A DNA stretch of 64,000 bases from Candidatus Gallimonas merdae (GTDB lineage Bacteria; Bacillota; Clostridia; Christensenellales; Borkfalkiaceae), in contig CAJFRT010000004.1 of the NCBI GenBank assembly GCA_904419525.1, positions 51,499 through 115,498 of the forward strand, written 5' to 3'. Position 1 is the first letter of the stretch; each line of letters begins with the position of its first letter. Below, one piece after another: positions 39,401 through 47,387 of the stretch. Under the pieces are notes generated by a model. The model was not told where the DNA came from. It saw nothing but the letters and a program-made list of their open reading frames with translations, and did not search any database. Both the position numbers and the translations under genes were made by a program.

Positions 39401-39799
39401 ATGACAGATAATGAAAAGCGTCAAATTTTTGAGCTGAGAGCAAAAGGTTTCGGATATAGTAAGATTGCCGCAACCCTCAAATTGCCGACTAACACCGTTA
39501 AATCGTTTCTTTACCGTACAAAAAAAGTAAGGGAGTTGTCACGTGGGGGTAAAGGCGACGTGGCATCTTGTGTGCAATGTGGGGCAATTTTGAAAAATGC
39601 TGATTCCAGAAAGAGAAAGTTTTGCTCCGCCAAATGTCGTATGGCTTGGTGGAACACTCACCAGGAATATGTAATGCGGACGGCATATTATTCGTTCGTG
39701 TGTCCTCAATGCGGCAAGACTTTTACCGCCTATGGTAATGCCAAGCGTGTGTACTGTTCAAGGGAGTGCTTTGCGGTAGCAAGGAGAAAAAAGAAGTGA
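39401..39799 (+). CDS. HTH plus zinc-ribbon regulator
   Basis: 132 residues. The N-terminus is a sigma region 4-like HTH (RAKGFGYSKIAATLKLPTNT). Two zinc ribbons follow: CVQCGAILKN...KFCSAKC and FVCPQCGKTF...VYCSRECF. Proteins of this layout accompany recombinases in clostridial mobile elements and probably regulate excision. ATG39401 has GGGAG upstream. Ends in a GTGA overlap with the next gene. Confidence 0.72.
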   Translation: MTDNEKRQIFELRAKGFGYSKIAATLKLPTNTVKSFLYRTKKVRELSRGGKGDVASCVQCGAILKNADSRKRKFCSAKCRMAWWNTHQEYVMRTAYYSFVCPQCGKTFTAYGNAKRVYCSRECFAVARRKKK

Positions 39800-39966
39800 T
39801 TAACTATTATGAGCAGGTATTGCGTTATAAAACTACTATAAAGACCGCTGCCGAGATGCTGGAGCAGGGGATTATTTCCGAGAAAGAGTTTGCTGAATTT
39901 GAGCAGGAAATTGCAGAAAAATATGGTATTAAAAGTGACTCACTTTTCCGCAATATCGCTGGATAA
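39796..39966 (+). CDS. SHOCT-like small protein
   Basis: 56 residues starting at GTG39796, which overlaps the upstream stop. AAEMLEQGIISEKEFAEFEQ followed by EIAEKYGI is the short C-terminal-domain (SHOCT) pattern; found before serine recombinases. Function unknown, perhaps a recombination directionality or oligomerisation factor. A promoter repeat overlaps its last codons. Confidence 0.65.
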   Translation: MINYYEQVLRYKTTIKTAAEMLEQGIISEKEFAEFEQEIAEKYGIKSDSLFRNIAG

Positions 39967-39999
39967 TATCTGTGTAAAGAGGTAATATACGAGCAACAA
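39959..39999 (+). promoter_or_regulatory. Element promoter repeat, copy 3 (before recombinases)
   Basis: TGGATA-N17-TAATATAC, the same layout as 17837 and 19609, with shared AGAGGTAATATAC. More diverged in the spacer. Drives the recombinase pair. Confidence 0.58.
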
Positions 40000-40011
40000 A
40001 AGGAGGTACAT

Positions 40012-41355
40012 ATGCGTGAAATTCAGTTGGTAACACCCAACAATCGACCCATTCTTGTGCGCAAACGCGTATGCGCTTATGCCAGGGTATCAACGGCTAA
40101 GGATGCAATGTTGCATTCTCTTTCATCGCAGGTAAGTTATTACCAGAAGTATATCCAAGCGCATAAGGATTGGGAGTTTTGCGGTGTTTATGCGGACGAG
40201 GGACTGACGGGGACAAAAGAATCCAGGGCGCAGTTCCAAGAGATGTTGAAAGAGTGTCGGTATGGGAACATTGACATTATTTTGACAAAGTCGATTTCAA
40301 GGTTTGCAAGGAATACGGTCGACCTGCTGAATACGGTTCGAGAGCTGAAATCGCTTGGCATTGCCGTCTATTTCGAGGAACAGAACATCAACACTCTTTC
40401 GTCGGATGGAGAGTTGATGCTCACAATACTTGCTTCCTATGCCCAGGAGGAGAGCCTGTCTGCAAGCGAGAACATGAAGTGGAGTATCCGCAAAGGATTT
40501 GAAAACGGAGAACTGTGTTGTTTCAGATTTATGTATGGCTACAGAATTGAGCGCGGCTCTGTTACTGTTTGCGAGGAAGAAGCCGCCATCGTACAAGAGG
40601 TGTTTGATAGGTTTGCTAAAGGCGAATCGATGCTTGCCATAGCTAAGGACTTGAATGCACGGGGAATTTCTACCCATTCCAAGCGGCAGATGCGATGGTC
40701 TGGAAAACGAATCGGTAAGATGCTCACAAATGAAAAATATGCAGGAAATGCTTTACTTCAAAAGACCTATATAAATAATCATTTAGAAAAGAAACGTATG
40801 GTAAACAGAGGTGAGTTGCCGAAATATTATGCCGAGCAAACGCATCCAGCCATTATCGATGCACAAACTTATCGGCTTGTGCAGGAAAGGATTGAACGGA
40901 ACAGGGGAAGGCATACAGTAAAGATTGGTTTCCTAAAATCGGCTTTTACGGGAAGGATGTTTTGCGGGTATTGCGGTGAACCTGTGTGGCGCGGAAAAAA
41001 TAGCGGGCGGACAATATGGGGGTGCAGAAACGCTCGCGGGAAAGGCGTATTGACTTGCCACGCGGCGAGTATTCGCAATGATATTTTGGAAGAGACATGC
41101 TGCTCTTTGTTCGGGTTATCGACATTCGATTCGACATTTATTGAGCAGAATGTGAGGAAAATTATTCTGTACGACAATAGGTTGGTGTTCAGTATGACTG
41201 ATGGGCGAGAGGAAAAAATTAGTTGGAAAAATAAATCACGCTCTCAATCGTGGACGCCGGAAATGAAAGAACGCGCAAGACAAAGGACTATGGAACGGTT
41301 GCAGAATAGGAGGATAAACGATGCCGACAGTAAAGGTAATACCAGCGACTCGTGA
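40012..41355 (+). CDS. Large serine recombinase 1
   Basis: 447 residues. Resolvase domain: CAYARVSTAK with catalytic Ser27, and SKSISR-type arginine cluster ISRFARNTVD. A recombinase domain follows (GYRIERGSVTV onward) with the DNA-binding GEL TNEKYAGNALLQKTY segment and a zinc ribbon CGYCGEPV...C...C. It integrates or excises the element without supercoil or host factors. The end overlaps the second recombinase by 35 bp. Complete, with SD AAAGGAGG. Confidence 0.93.
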   Translation: MREIQLVTPNNRPILVRKRVCAYARVSTAKDAMLHSLSSQVSYYQKYIQAHKDWEFCGVYADEGLTGTKESRAQFQEMLKECRYGNIDIILTKSISRFARNTVDLLNTVRELKSLGIAVYFEEQNINTLSSDGELMLTILASYAQEESLSASENMKWSIRKGFENGELCCFRFMYGYRIERGSVTVCEEEAAIVQEVFDRFAKGESMLAIAKDLNARGISTHSKRQMRWSGKRIGKMLTNEKYAGNALLQKTYINNHLEKKRMVNRGELPKYYAEQTHPAIIDAQTYRLVQERIERNRGRHTVKIGFLKSAFTGRMFCGYCGEPVWRGKNSGRTIWGCRNARGKGVLTCHAASIRNDILEETCCSLFGLSTFDSTFIEQNVRKIILYDNRLVFSMTDGREEKISWKNKSRSQSWTPEMKERARQRTMERLQNRRINDADSKGNTSDS

Positions 41356-42898
41356 TTTTCATACGGGCATAGAAAAGACAACAACGCGAAAAAAGAGGGT
41401 TGGCGCGTATGCCAGGGTTTCTACTGATAGCGATGATCAGCTTTCGTCTTATGAGGCACAATGCGATTATTATACGAGGTATATCAAGAGTCGTCCCGAT
41501 TGGGAGTTCGTTGGATTGTATGCCGACGAGGGGATTTCGGGTACAAACACCAAGCGCCGCGACAGGTTTAATGCAATGATAGCGGATGCGCTGAATGGGA
41601 AGATCGACCTCATTATCACTAAGTCGGTGAGTAGGTTCGCAAGGAATACGGTGGATAGCCTTACTACTGTGCGTAAGTTAAAGGAAAAGGGCGTCGAGGT
41701 ATATTTTGAGAAGGAAAATATCTATACCCTTGACAGCAAAGGGGAGCTGCTCATTACAATCATGAGTTCATTAGCCCAGGAGGAAAGCCGTAGTATTTCC
41801 GAAAACGTGACGTGGGGCAAGCGCAAGCTGTTCGCTGATGGTAAGGTAACGTTGCCATATAGTTCCTTTGTCGGATATAGGAAAGGTGCGAACGGGTTGC
41901 CGGAGATAGAGCCGGAGGGCGCAAAAATTGTGCGTAGAATTTATACCGAATTTTTAAACGGTCGAACGGCACGACAGATCGCTGACGGTTTGTCGGCTGA
42001 TGGTGTACCGACACCGCGAAGGGCAAAAATGTGGCGATGTACGACCATCATAAGTATCCTCACGAATGAGAAATATAAAGGAGCTGCTCTTTTACAAAAG
42101 AGTTTTACAGTGGATTTCCTTACCAAGAAAATGAAGCCGAATGAGGGTGAGGTGCCGCAGTATTACATAGAGAACAGTCATCCTGCTATTATAGATCCTG
42201 TGGAGTTTGACCTTGTACAAGCTGAAATGCAACGGCGTAGAAAACTTGGTAAAATTTATAGCGGAAATTCGATATTTGCATCTAAAATTATATGCGGCGA
42301 TTGCGGGGAGTTTTATGGCGAAAAAGTCTGGCACTCGAATGACAGATACCGTAAAACAATCTTCCGTTGCAACCATAAATATAATAATGAAAAGGGAAAA
42401 TGCCAAACGCCAGTAATAAGTGAACAACAAATAAAGGAGACGTTCGTTGTTGCTTATAATGCCCTTATGGCCGATAAGGCTGGCGTTATTGCGGATTGCA
42501 GGGCATTGCAACATATGCTCACAGATACCACGGCAATGGAGCAGGAGATAGCCGATCTTTCGAAACAATTGGGCGATTCAACAGCGGAGCTGCGTCAGCA
42601 CGTTGAGGGGAATATGCGTTCAGCGATGAACCAGGAGCAGTTTTGGAAACGCTACAATACACTTGAAGAACAATGCAACTGCTTATCCGACAGACTTGCA
42701 AAACTGCAATCCAGCGTAAAAGAGCGCAAGCAAAGGGCGGATGTAATCGGTGGGTTTATGTTTGAAATAAAGGAGCGGGACGGCATTATTGATGAGTTTG
42801 ACGAGGAGCTTTGGACTGCGTTGCTGGAAAGCGTCACCATTACCCGCGATGGGAAGTGGCAATTCAAATTCAAAAACGAAAGAGTGATAGAAGTCTAA
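41321..42898 (+). CDS. Large serine recombinase 2
   Basis: 525 residues. VGAYARVSTDSDDQLSSYEA with catalytic Ser34; KSVSRFARNTVD arginines; recombinase domain with TNEKYKGAALLQKSF; zinc ribbon CGDCGEFYG...C...C; then a C-terminal coiled coil (about residues 395-470), the part that controls synapsis direction in large serine integrases. Recombinase 1 lacks so long a coiled coil, so this is the likelier integrase and the pair may work together. SD AGGAGG lies within gene 1. Confidence 0.94.
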   Translation: MPTVKVIPATRDFHTGIEKTTTRKKRVGAYARVSTDSDDQLSSYEAQCDYYTRYIKSRPDWEFVGLYADEGISGTNTKRRDRFNAMIADALNGKIDLIITKSVSRFARNTVDSLTTVRKLKEKGVEVYFEKENIYTLDSKGELLITIMSSLAQEESRSISENVTWGKRKLFADGKVTLPYSSFVGYRKGANGLPEIEPEGAKIVRRIYTEFLNGRTARQIADGLSADGVPTPRRAKMWRCTTIISILTNEKYKGAALLQKSFTVDFLTKKMKPNEGEVPQYYIENSHPAIIDPVEFDLVQAEMQRRRKLGKIYSGNSIFASKIICGDCGEFYGEKVWHSNDRYRKTIFRCNHKYNNEKGKCQTPVISEQQIKETFVVAYNALMADKAGVIADCRALQHMLTDTTAMEQEIADLSKQLGDSTAELRQHVEGNMRSAMNQEQFWKRYNTLEEQCNCLSDRLAKLQSSVKERKQRADVIGGFMFEIKERDGIIDEFDEELWTALLESVTITRDGKWQFKFKNERVIEV

Positions 42899-42913
42899 AC
42901 CGTTAAAAAGAGA

Positions 42914-42952
42914 AAGGCGCCTGGGGCAAGAACCTCGGGTGCCTTATTTTTT
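42914..42952 (+). terminator. Intrinsic terminator after the recombinases
   Basis: 13-bp stem with a few G-T pairs (42914-42926 with 42933-42945), loop CAAGAA, then ATTTTTTT. Confidence 0.87.
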
Positions 42953-43110
42953 TGTTTAGCTTTAATAGCAAAACCATAATTTTAACGCAATGGCATTAAT
43001 TTAACGGAAAAATATGTATAGCCCACACCGATAGAGCAGAAAATGGAAAATTACCTTAAATATATGAGGTGTATTCTCAAAAATAAGCAGAATTTAGGGC
43101 AAAATACGAT
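42953..43110. other. Non-coding junction, likely contains attR
   Basis: 158 bp with no gene, between the recombinase terminator and the host tRNA terminator. The right element end must lie here or very close. I found no matching core on the left within the window. Confidence 0.4.
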
Positions 43111-43156
43111 AAAAACGCCAGGTTTTGATAGAAATTCTCGTATCAAACCTGACGTT
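43111..43156 (-). terminator. Minus-strand terminator of the tRNA operon
   Basis: A long stem (43116-43130 region with 43141-43155, small bulges) followed on the minus strand by T5 (43115-43111). Confidence 0.8.
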
Positions 43157-43162
43157 CTTATG

Positions 43163-43247
43163 TGGTGGGAAGAGGTGGATTCGAACCACCGAAGTCGAAG
43201 ACGTCAGATTTACAGTCTGATCCATTTGGCCGCTCTGGAATCTTCCC
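43163..43247 (-). tRNA. tRNA-Tyr (GTA)
   Basis: Reverse-strand cloverleaf with 7-bp acceptor GGGAAGA, anticodon loop CTGTAAA (anticodon GTA), a long variable arm as in bacterial tRNA-Tyr, TTCGAATCC T-loop, and encoded CCA. Last gene of the tRNA operon. Confidence 0.96.
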
Positions 43248-43270
43248 GTATGAAATTGTAAGATTGACGG

Positions 43271-43346
43271 TGGAGCCGGTGACCGGAATTGAACCAGCAA
43301 CCGGCTGATTACAAATCAGCTGCTCTGCCAATTGAGCTACACCGGC
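43271..43346 (-). tRNA. tRNA-Thr (TGT)
   Basis: Reverse strand; acceptor GCCGGTG, anticodon loop TTTGTAA (TGT), T-arm GGTTCAATTCC, encoded CCA. Confidence 0.96.
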
Positions 43347-43349
43347 AAG

Positions 43350-43425
43350 TGGTGCCTTGGGGCGGAATCGAACCACCGACAGACGGATTTTCAGTCCGTT
43401 GCTCTACCATCTGAGCTACCAAGGC
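43350..43425 (-). tRNA. tRNA-Phe (GAA)
   Basis: Reverse strand; acceptor GCCTTGG, anticodon loop CTGAAAA (GAA), T-arm GGTTCGATTCC, encoded CCA. Confidence 0.96.
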
Positions 43426-43482
43426 AAAGTGCCTTTTTCAAGGCGTGAGCCTCACTCCGTGGGAATGGGGCTCATAAAAAAG

Positions 43483-43559
43483 TGGCGACCCAAAACGGGC
43501 TCGAACCGTCGACCTCCAGCGTGACAGGCTGGCGCTCTAACCAACTGAGCTATTGGGCC
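43483..43559 (-). tRNA. tRNA-Asp (GTC)
   Basis: Reverse strand; acceptor GGCCCAA, anticodon loop CTGTCAC (GTC), T-arm GGTTCGAGCC, encoded CCA. Confidence 0.96.
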
Positions 43560-43610
43560 ATATAAGCGGCGCTGCCGCCGTGCGACGCGGGGGAACCGTG
43601 TGTGACTTTC

Positions 43611-43686
43611 TGGTGGGCCTTCACGGATTCGAACCGCGGACCAATCGGTTATGAGCCGACAGCTCTGACCACTGAGCTAAAGGCCC
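43611..43686 (-). tRNA. tRNA with CAT anticodon, probably tRNA-Ile2
   Basis: Reverse strand; acceptor GGGCCTT, anticodon loop CTCATAA (CAT), encoded CCA. Stem sequences (CCTTTAGCTCAG, GGCTCATAACC) resemble the tRNA-Ile2 whose C34 is changed to lysidine by TilS, more than elongator or initiator Met. First gene of the operon. Confidence 0.9.
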
Positions 43687-43720
43687 GCTTTTCGGGGTGC
43701 CGCAATCGCAATGCTTGTCT

Positions 43721-43749
43721 ATCATAGTATAATCGGAAGAAAAAGTCAA
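43721..43749 (-). promoter_or_regulatory. Promoter of the tRNA operon
   Basis: Minus strand TTGACT (43749-43744), 17 bp, TATGAT (43726-43721), about 30 bp ahead of the first tRNA. Confidence 0.8.
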
Positions 43750-43909
43750 GTATTTTTTCTGTAATTTTTCCACTTTTTTTCCGTGAATTTCGCAAGAATG
43801 CAAAGCAATCGTTTTTCGACCGGATTCGCGCGAATCTGACAGGGTTTCGTATAATCGGCGTATCCCGTGCCGCTATAATACCCTTATCGCACAGGGACGG
43901 AGGAATCGT

Positions 43910-44218
43910 ATGAGGACGCAGGCGACGCGAAGGAACGACAGCCTCTACATCTATCTCACGGGAGAGCTCGACGAGCATTCGGTTGCCGATGCCCGTGCCG
44001 AAACGGACAGGCTCATCGATGAAAGCGCAGGGCTTTCGCGCGCTGTTTTCAACCTGGCGGGTGTGAAATTCATGGATTCCACGGGGATCGGTTTTCTGAT
44101 CGGGCGCTATAAGCGGCTGAAACGCTACGGCATGGGGATGTATCTGGAAAACCCCAATGCAGGCGCAGATAAGATTCTGGAGCTGAGCGGGCTGTATTCC
44201 ATTATGCCCAAAGTATGA
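43910..44218 (+). CDS. spoIIAA: Anti-sigma F factor antagonist
   Basis: 102 residues, a STAS domain. KFMDSTGIGFLIGRYKRL contains the Ser57 that SpoIIAB phosphorylates (Ser58 in B. subtilis). Dephosphorylated SpoIIAA frees sigma F in the forespore. First gene of the spoIIA operon; ACGGAGGAAT precedes the start. A clear sigma-H promoter was not found in the 160 bp upstream. Confidence 0.94.
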   Translation: MRTQATRRNDSLYIYLTGELDEHSVADARAETDRLIDESAGLSRAVFNLAGVKFMDSTGIGFLIGRYKRLKRYGMGMYLENPNAGADKILELSGLYSIMPKV

Positions 44219-44315
44219 GCGGGTCAGCAGGCGAAGCATGGTGCGGATGGCTCTGCCATGGGCGGCGGAAGGGCGCTGAGTTCCGGTCCGGGAGAAAAGC
44301 GCGAAGGAGTTTTTT

Positions 44316-44753
44316 ATGAACGAAATGTGTCTGAAATTTTTATCCCGTTCCGAAAACGAGATTTTTGCCCGCAACGTTGTTGCGGCGTTTGCGCTTCCGC
44401 TCGGCCCCACGCTTGCGGAACTTTCCGATGTAAAAACGGCCGTTTCTGAGGCGGTGACCAACTGCATCGTGCACGGCTATCGGGATTCCGAGGGCTGGAT
44501 CACGCTTGTCTGCAAAACGGAGGGCACGAGCCTACATATCGAAATTTCGGACAGCGGAAAGGGGATCGACGACCTTGAAAAAGCGCTCATGCCCTTTTAC
44601 ACGACGCTGCCGGACGAGGAGCGCTCGGGAATGGGGTTTACGATCATGCAGACGTTTATGTCCGATTTTTCCGTCGAATCTGCGGCGGGCAAGGGAACGA
44701 CGGTGCGCATGAGCAAGGAGTTCGGCGCAAGGGCAGCGGAAGATGCTCGATGA
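44316..44753 (+). CDS. spoIIAB: Anti-sigma F factor / serine kinase
   Basis: 145 residues, GHKL-type ATPase: N box EAVTNCIVHGY, G1 ISDSGKGIDD, G2 ERSGMGFTIMQTFM. It holds sigma F and phosphorylates SpoIIAA. GAAGGAG upstream. It follows spoIIAA by 97 bp, longer than the usual coupling, and overlaps sigF by 11 bp. Confidence 0.95.
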   Translation: MNEMCLKFLSRSENEIFARNVVAAFALPLGPTLAELSDVKTAVSEAVTNCIVHGYRDSEGWITLVCKTEGTSLHIEISDSGKGIDDLEKALMPFYTTLPDEERSGMGFTIMQTFMSDFSVESAAGKGTTVRMSKEFGARAAEDAR

Positions 44754-45465
44754 AAAGGAGACGCTTGCGCTTATCCGCCGCGCCAAGGAGGGGGAACAGG
44801 AGGCCAAGGAAGCGCTTCTGTCCAACAACACTTCCCTGTTAAAGAGCGTTCTGCGGCGGTATCTCGGCAAGGGCGTGGAGTATGACGACCTCTATCAGCT
44901 CGCCTGCATGGGGTTCCTGAAGGCGATAACGGGCTTTGACGAAAGTTTCGGCGTCCGGTTTTCCACCTATGCCGTTCCCATGATCGCAGGGGAGATCAAG
45001 CGGTTTTTGCGCGACGACGGCAGCGTGAAGGTGTCCCGCCTCATGAAAAAGACGGCGCGGGATATGAATGTATATATTGAACAGTGCGTTGCGGAGCGCG
45101 GGGAGCAGCCAACGGTCAAAGAACTCGCCGAAAAATTCGGAATGGACGAGAGCGAGGCCGTGTTCACGCTCGGCTCTGCGCGCATGCCCGTCTCCATCTA
45201 TGAACAGGGGGATTATAAGGACGAGAAGGGGACGACGCTGGCCGACCGCCTGCCGGCCCGCGAGGATCAGGATGATATGATCGAACGGCTTGTCCTGAAA
45301 GAAGCGATCGGCAAACTCCCGGAGCGTGAACGCAAGATCGTCTTTCTGCGGTATTTCAGGGACCTGACACAGAGTGAAGTCGCGCGACGCATCGGTGTTT
45401 CGCAGGTGCAGATCTCGCGGATCGAGGGCAAGATCATGGAAAAATTTAAAGAGGAACTGCGCTGA
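44743..45465 (+). CDS. sigF: Forespore sigma factor F
   Basis: 240 residues. Region 2: VEYDDLYQLACMGFLKAITG, FSTYAVPMIAGEIKRFLRDD; region 3 with PTVKELAEKFGMDESEAVF; region 4: LPERERKIVFLRYFRDLTQS, then EVARRIGVSQVQISRIEGKI. First compartment-specific sigma of sporulation; held by SpoIIAB until septation. A terminator follows directly. Confidence 0.95.
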   Translation: MLDEKETLALIRRAKEGEQEAKEALLSNNTSLLKSVLRRYLGKGVEYDDLYQLACMGFLKAITGFDESFGVRFSTYAVPMIAGEIKRFLRDDGSVKVSRLMKKTARDMNVYIEQCVAERGEQPTVKELAEKFGMDESEAVFTLGSARMPVSIYEQGDYKDEKGTTLADRLPAREDQDDMIERLVLKEAIGKLPERERKIVFLRYFRDLTQSEVARRIGVSQVQISRIEGKIMEKFKEELR

Positions 45466-45483
45466 GACAGGCGCGGGCATGGG

Positions 45484-45519
45484 AAAACGGGATCGCCGCG
45501 AAAGGCGTTCCCGTTTTTT
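45484..45519 (+). terminator. Intrinsic terminator of the spoIIA operon
   Basis: AAAACGGGA...GCC with GGC...TCCCGTTTT (45484-45492 with 45509-45517), then T's. Confidence 0.87.
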
Positions 45520-45531
45520 CACATGATTTCA

Positions 45532-45561
45532 TTGACTTTTTTCACAATAAAATGCTATAAT
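45532..45561 (+). promoter_or_regulatory. his operon promoter
   Basis: TTGACT (45532-45537), 18 bp, TATAAT (45556-45561), 30 bp before hisZ. There is no room for a T-box leader. Confidence 0.85.
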
Positions 45562-45591
45562 ACTGGCGTATTACACAGGCAGGAGACAATT

Positions 45592-46767
45592 ATGACCTTG
45601 AAAAAACTGCCGACGGGCGTGCAGGATATCCTTCCGCGCGAATGCCGCGTTCTCAGCGACGTCCGCGCCAGGCTCGCGCGCGCTTTCGAGGCGCGTGGCT
45701 ACGAGCCCGTGCTCTCCGCGGCGGTCGAATACTACGATACTTATGCGGGGATCCGGAACGCGCTTCCGCAGGAGCGCATGTTCAAATTCACCGATTCGGA
45801 CGGGCGGCTTCTGGTGCTCCGTCCCGACGCGACGCTTTCGATCTCCCGCATTGCGGCGACGAAGCTGGACAAGACCAGGACCCGCCTTTACTATTTCCTG
45901 GACAAGTGGGACGCGCAGGACGCCGCCGGAGGCGTGAAAAACCGTGAGATCATTCAGGCGGGCGTGGAGCGCCTCGGCGAAGAAGGCGCCTTTTCGGACG
46001 CGCAGACCATTGCGTTTGCGATCGACTGTATGCGGCTGGCGGGGCTCTCCGACTGCATTGCGGACGTCGGACATGTCGGGTATATGAAGGGACTTCTGGA
46101 AGAGTGCGGCCTGAGCGATGCGCAGGCGGAGGAGGTCCGTGCCAGCCTCAACGCAAAGGACGGACTCAATGCCGAGCGCTTTCTGAAAAACGCGGGCGCG
46201 GGGGAGGAGACGCTCGCGGCAGTGCGCGCGCTTCCCACGCTGTTCGGCGGGGCGGAAGTCTTTGAACGCGCCAAACGCCTTACGGGAAACGCCCGCGCGC
46301 TCGATGCGGTCGCACACCTTGAACGGGTGCACCGCATTCTTGCGGACATGGGCTATGAACAGAGCGTCTGCTTTGATTTCGGCACGGGGAAGAGCCTGTC
46401 CTATTATTCGGGGATCGTCTTTTCCGGGCTGGTCAAGGAGGTCGGCGCGCCCGTTCTGAGCGGCGGAAGATACGACGATCTGGCCGACGATTTCGGCAGG
46501 CATATCCCCGCCGTCGGCTTTGCGATCGGCCTGAAACGCGTTCTTGTCGCGCTTGAACGCCAGGGGAAACTCCCCGCCGAACCGGTCCCCGATGTCGCCG
46601 TCTCCTGCGAGGAGGGCGCGGAAGGGGAAGCAGACGCCCTATGCAAGCGCCTCATCGGGGAAGGGAAGCGCGTGACGCTCTGCGCGGAGTACGGCGCGGA
46701 AACGCTCAGGGAGACTGCGGCGGCCCGCAGATATTTTGTGAAAAAGGGGGAGGTGCTGGAAGTATGA
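45592..46767 (+). CDS. hisZ: ATP phosphoribosyltransferase regulatory subunit
   Basis: 391 residues, class II histidyl-tRNA-synthetase-like: KLPTGVQDILPRECRVLSDV, LRPDATLSISRIAATKL, FGTGKSLSYYSGIVFSG, VLSGGRYDDLADDFGRHIPA. HisZ lacks tRNA charging and makes the short HisG active and histidine-sensitive. ATG45592 has CAGGAGA upstream; it lies after the promoter, whereas the longer frame would begin inside it. Overlaps hisG by 4 bp. Confidence 0.93.
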   Translation: MTLKKLPTGVQDILPRECRVLSDVRARLARAFEARGYEPVLSAAVEYYDTYAGIRNALPQERMFKFTDSDGRLLVLRPDATLSISRIAATKLDKTRTRLYYFLDKWDAQDAAGGVKNREIIQAGVERLGEEGAFSDAQTIAFAIDCMRLAGLSDCIADVGHVGYMKGLLEECGLSDAQAEEVRASLNAKDGLNAERFLKNAGAGEETLAAVRALPTLFGGAEVFERAKRLTGNARALDAVAHLERVHRILADMGYEQSVCFDFGTGKSLSYYSGIVFSGLVKEVGAPVLSGGRYDDLADDFGRHIPAVGFAIGLKRVLVALERQGKLPAEPVPDVAVSCEEGAEGEADALCKRLIGEGKRVTLCAEYGAETLRETAAARRYFVKKGEVLEV

Positions 46768-47387
46768 TCCGATTTGCGCTTCCCAAGGGAAGGCTTGCAG
46801 AAAAATCTGCGGAACTTCTGGCGCAGTGCGGCGTGGATACGTCCGTGCTTGCGGAGGACACGCGCCGGCTCGTGCTGGAGAGCAAGGACGGACAGTACGG
46901 ATTTTTCCTGGTCAAGCCGGCCGACGTTCCCGCCTATGTGGAGGCGGGCGTCGCCGATCTCGGCATCGTCGGAAAGGATACGCTCATTGAAGAGGGGCGC
47001 GACCTGTACGAAATGCTCGATCTGAAAATGGGGGAATGCAGCCTCTGCATTGCGGGCTATCCCGCGCGGCGCGACGTGCTGACGAACCCTCATCTGCGCG
47101 TGGCGACAAAGTATGTGAACACGGCGCGCCGGGTGTTTGCCGACCGCGAGGAGATCGAGATCATTCCTCTGCACGGCTCCATTGAGCTCGCGCCCGTTAC
47201 GGGGCTTGCGGACGTCATCTTCGACGTCGTGCAGACGGGATCCACGCTGAAAGCAAACGGACTGGTCGTGCTGGAGGAAGTGTTCACGGGCATCACGGCG
47301 CGGCTGGTCGCCAATAAAGTCTGTCTGAAAACAAAGGCGGGCGAACTTCTGCCGCTGATTGCAAAATTACGGGAGGCAGTCTCATGA
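46764..47387 (+). CDS. hisG: ATP phosphoribosyltransferase, short form
   Basis: 207 residues: FALPKGRLAEKSAELL, IVGKDTLIEEG, and PRPP loop DVVQTGSTLKANGLVV. It lacks the C-terminal ACT-like domain, consistent with dependence on HisZ encoded upstream. First step of histidine synthesis. ATG46764 overlaps the hisZ stop. Confidence 0.96.
   Translation: MIRFALPKGRLAEKSAELLAQCGVDTSVLAEDTRRLVLESKDGQYGFFLVKPADVPAYVEAGVADLGIVGKDTLIEEGRDLYEMLDLKMGECSLCIAGYPARRDVLTNPHLRVATKYVNTARRVFADREEIEIIPLHGSIELAPVTGLADVIFDVVQTGSTLKANGLVVLEEVFTGITARLVANKVCLKTKAGELLPLIAKLREAVS

Noticed and set aside
43760..43905. Sigma-H promoter of spoIIAA
   Set aside because: GAAT boxes occur but none has the preceding purine and a matching AGGA-type -35 at proper distance.
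45562..45591. T-box or histidine attenuator before hisZ
   Set aside because: Only 30 bp between promoter and gene; no specifier loop, T-box motif or His-rich leader peptide.
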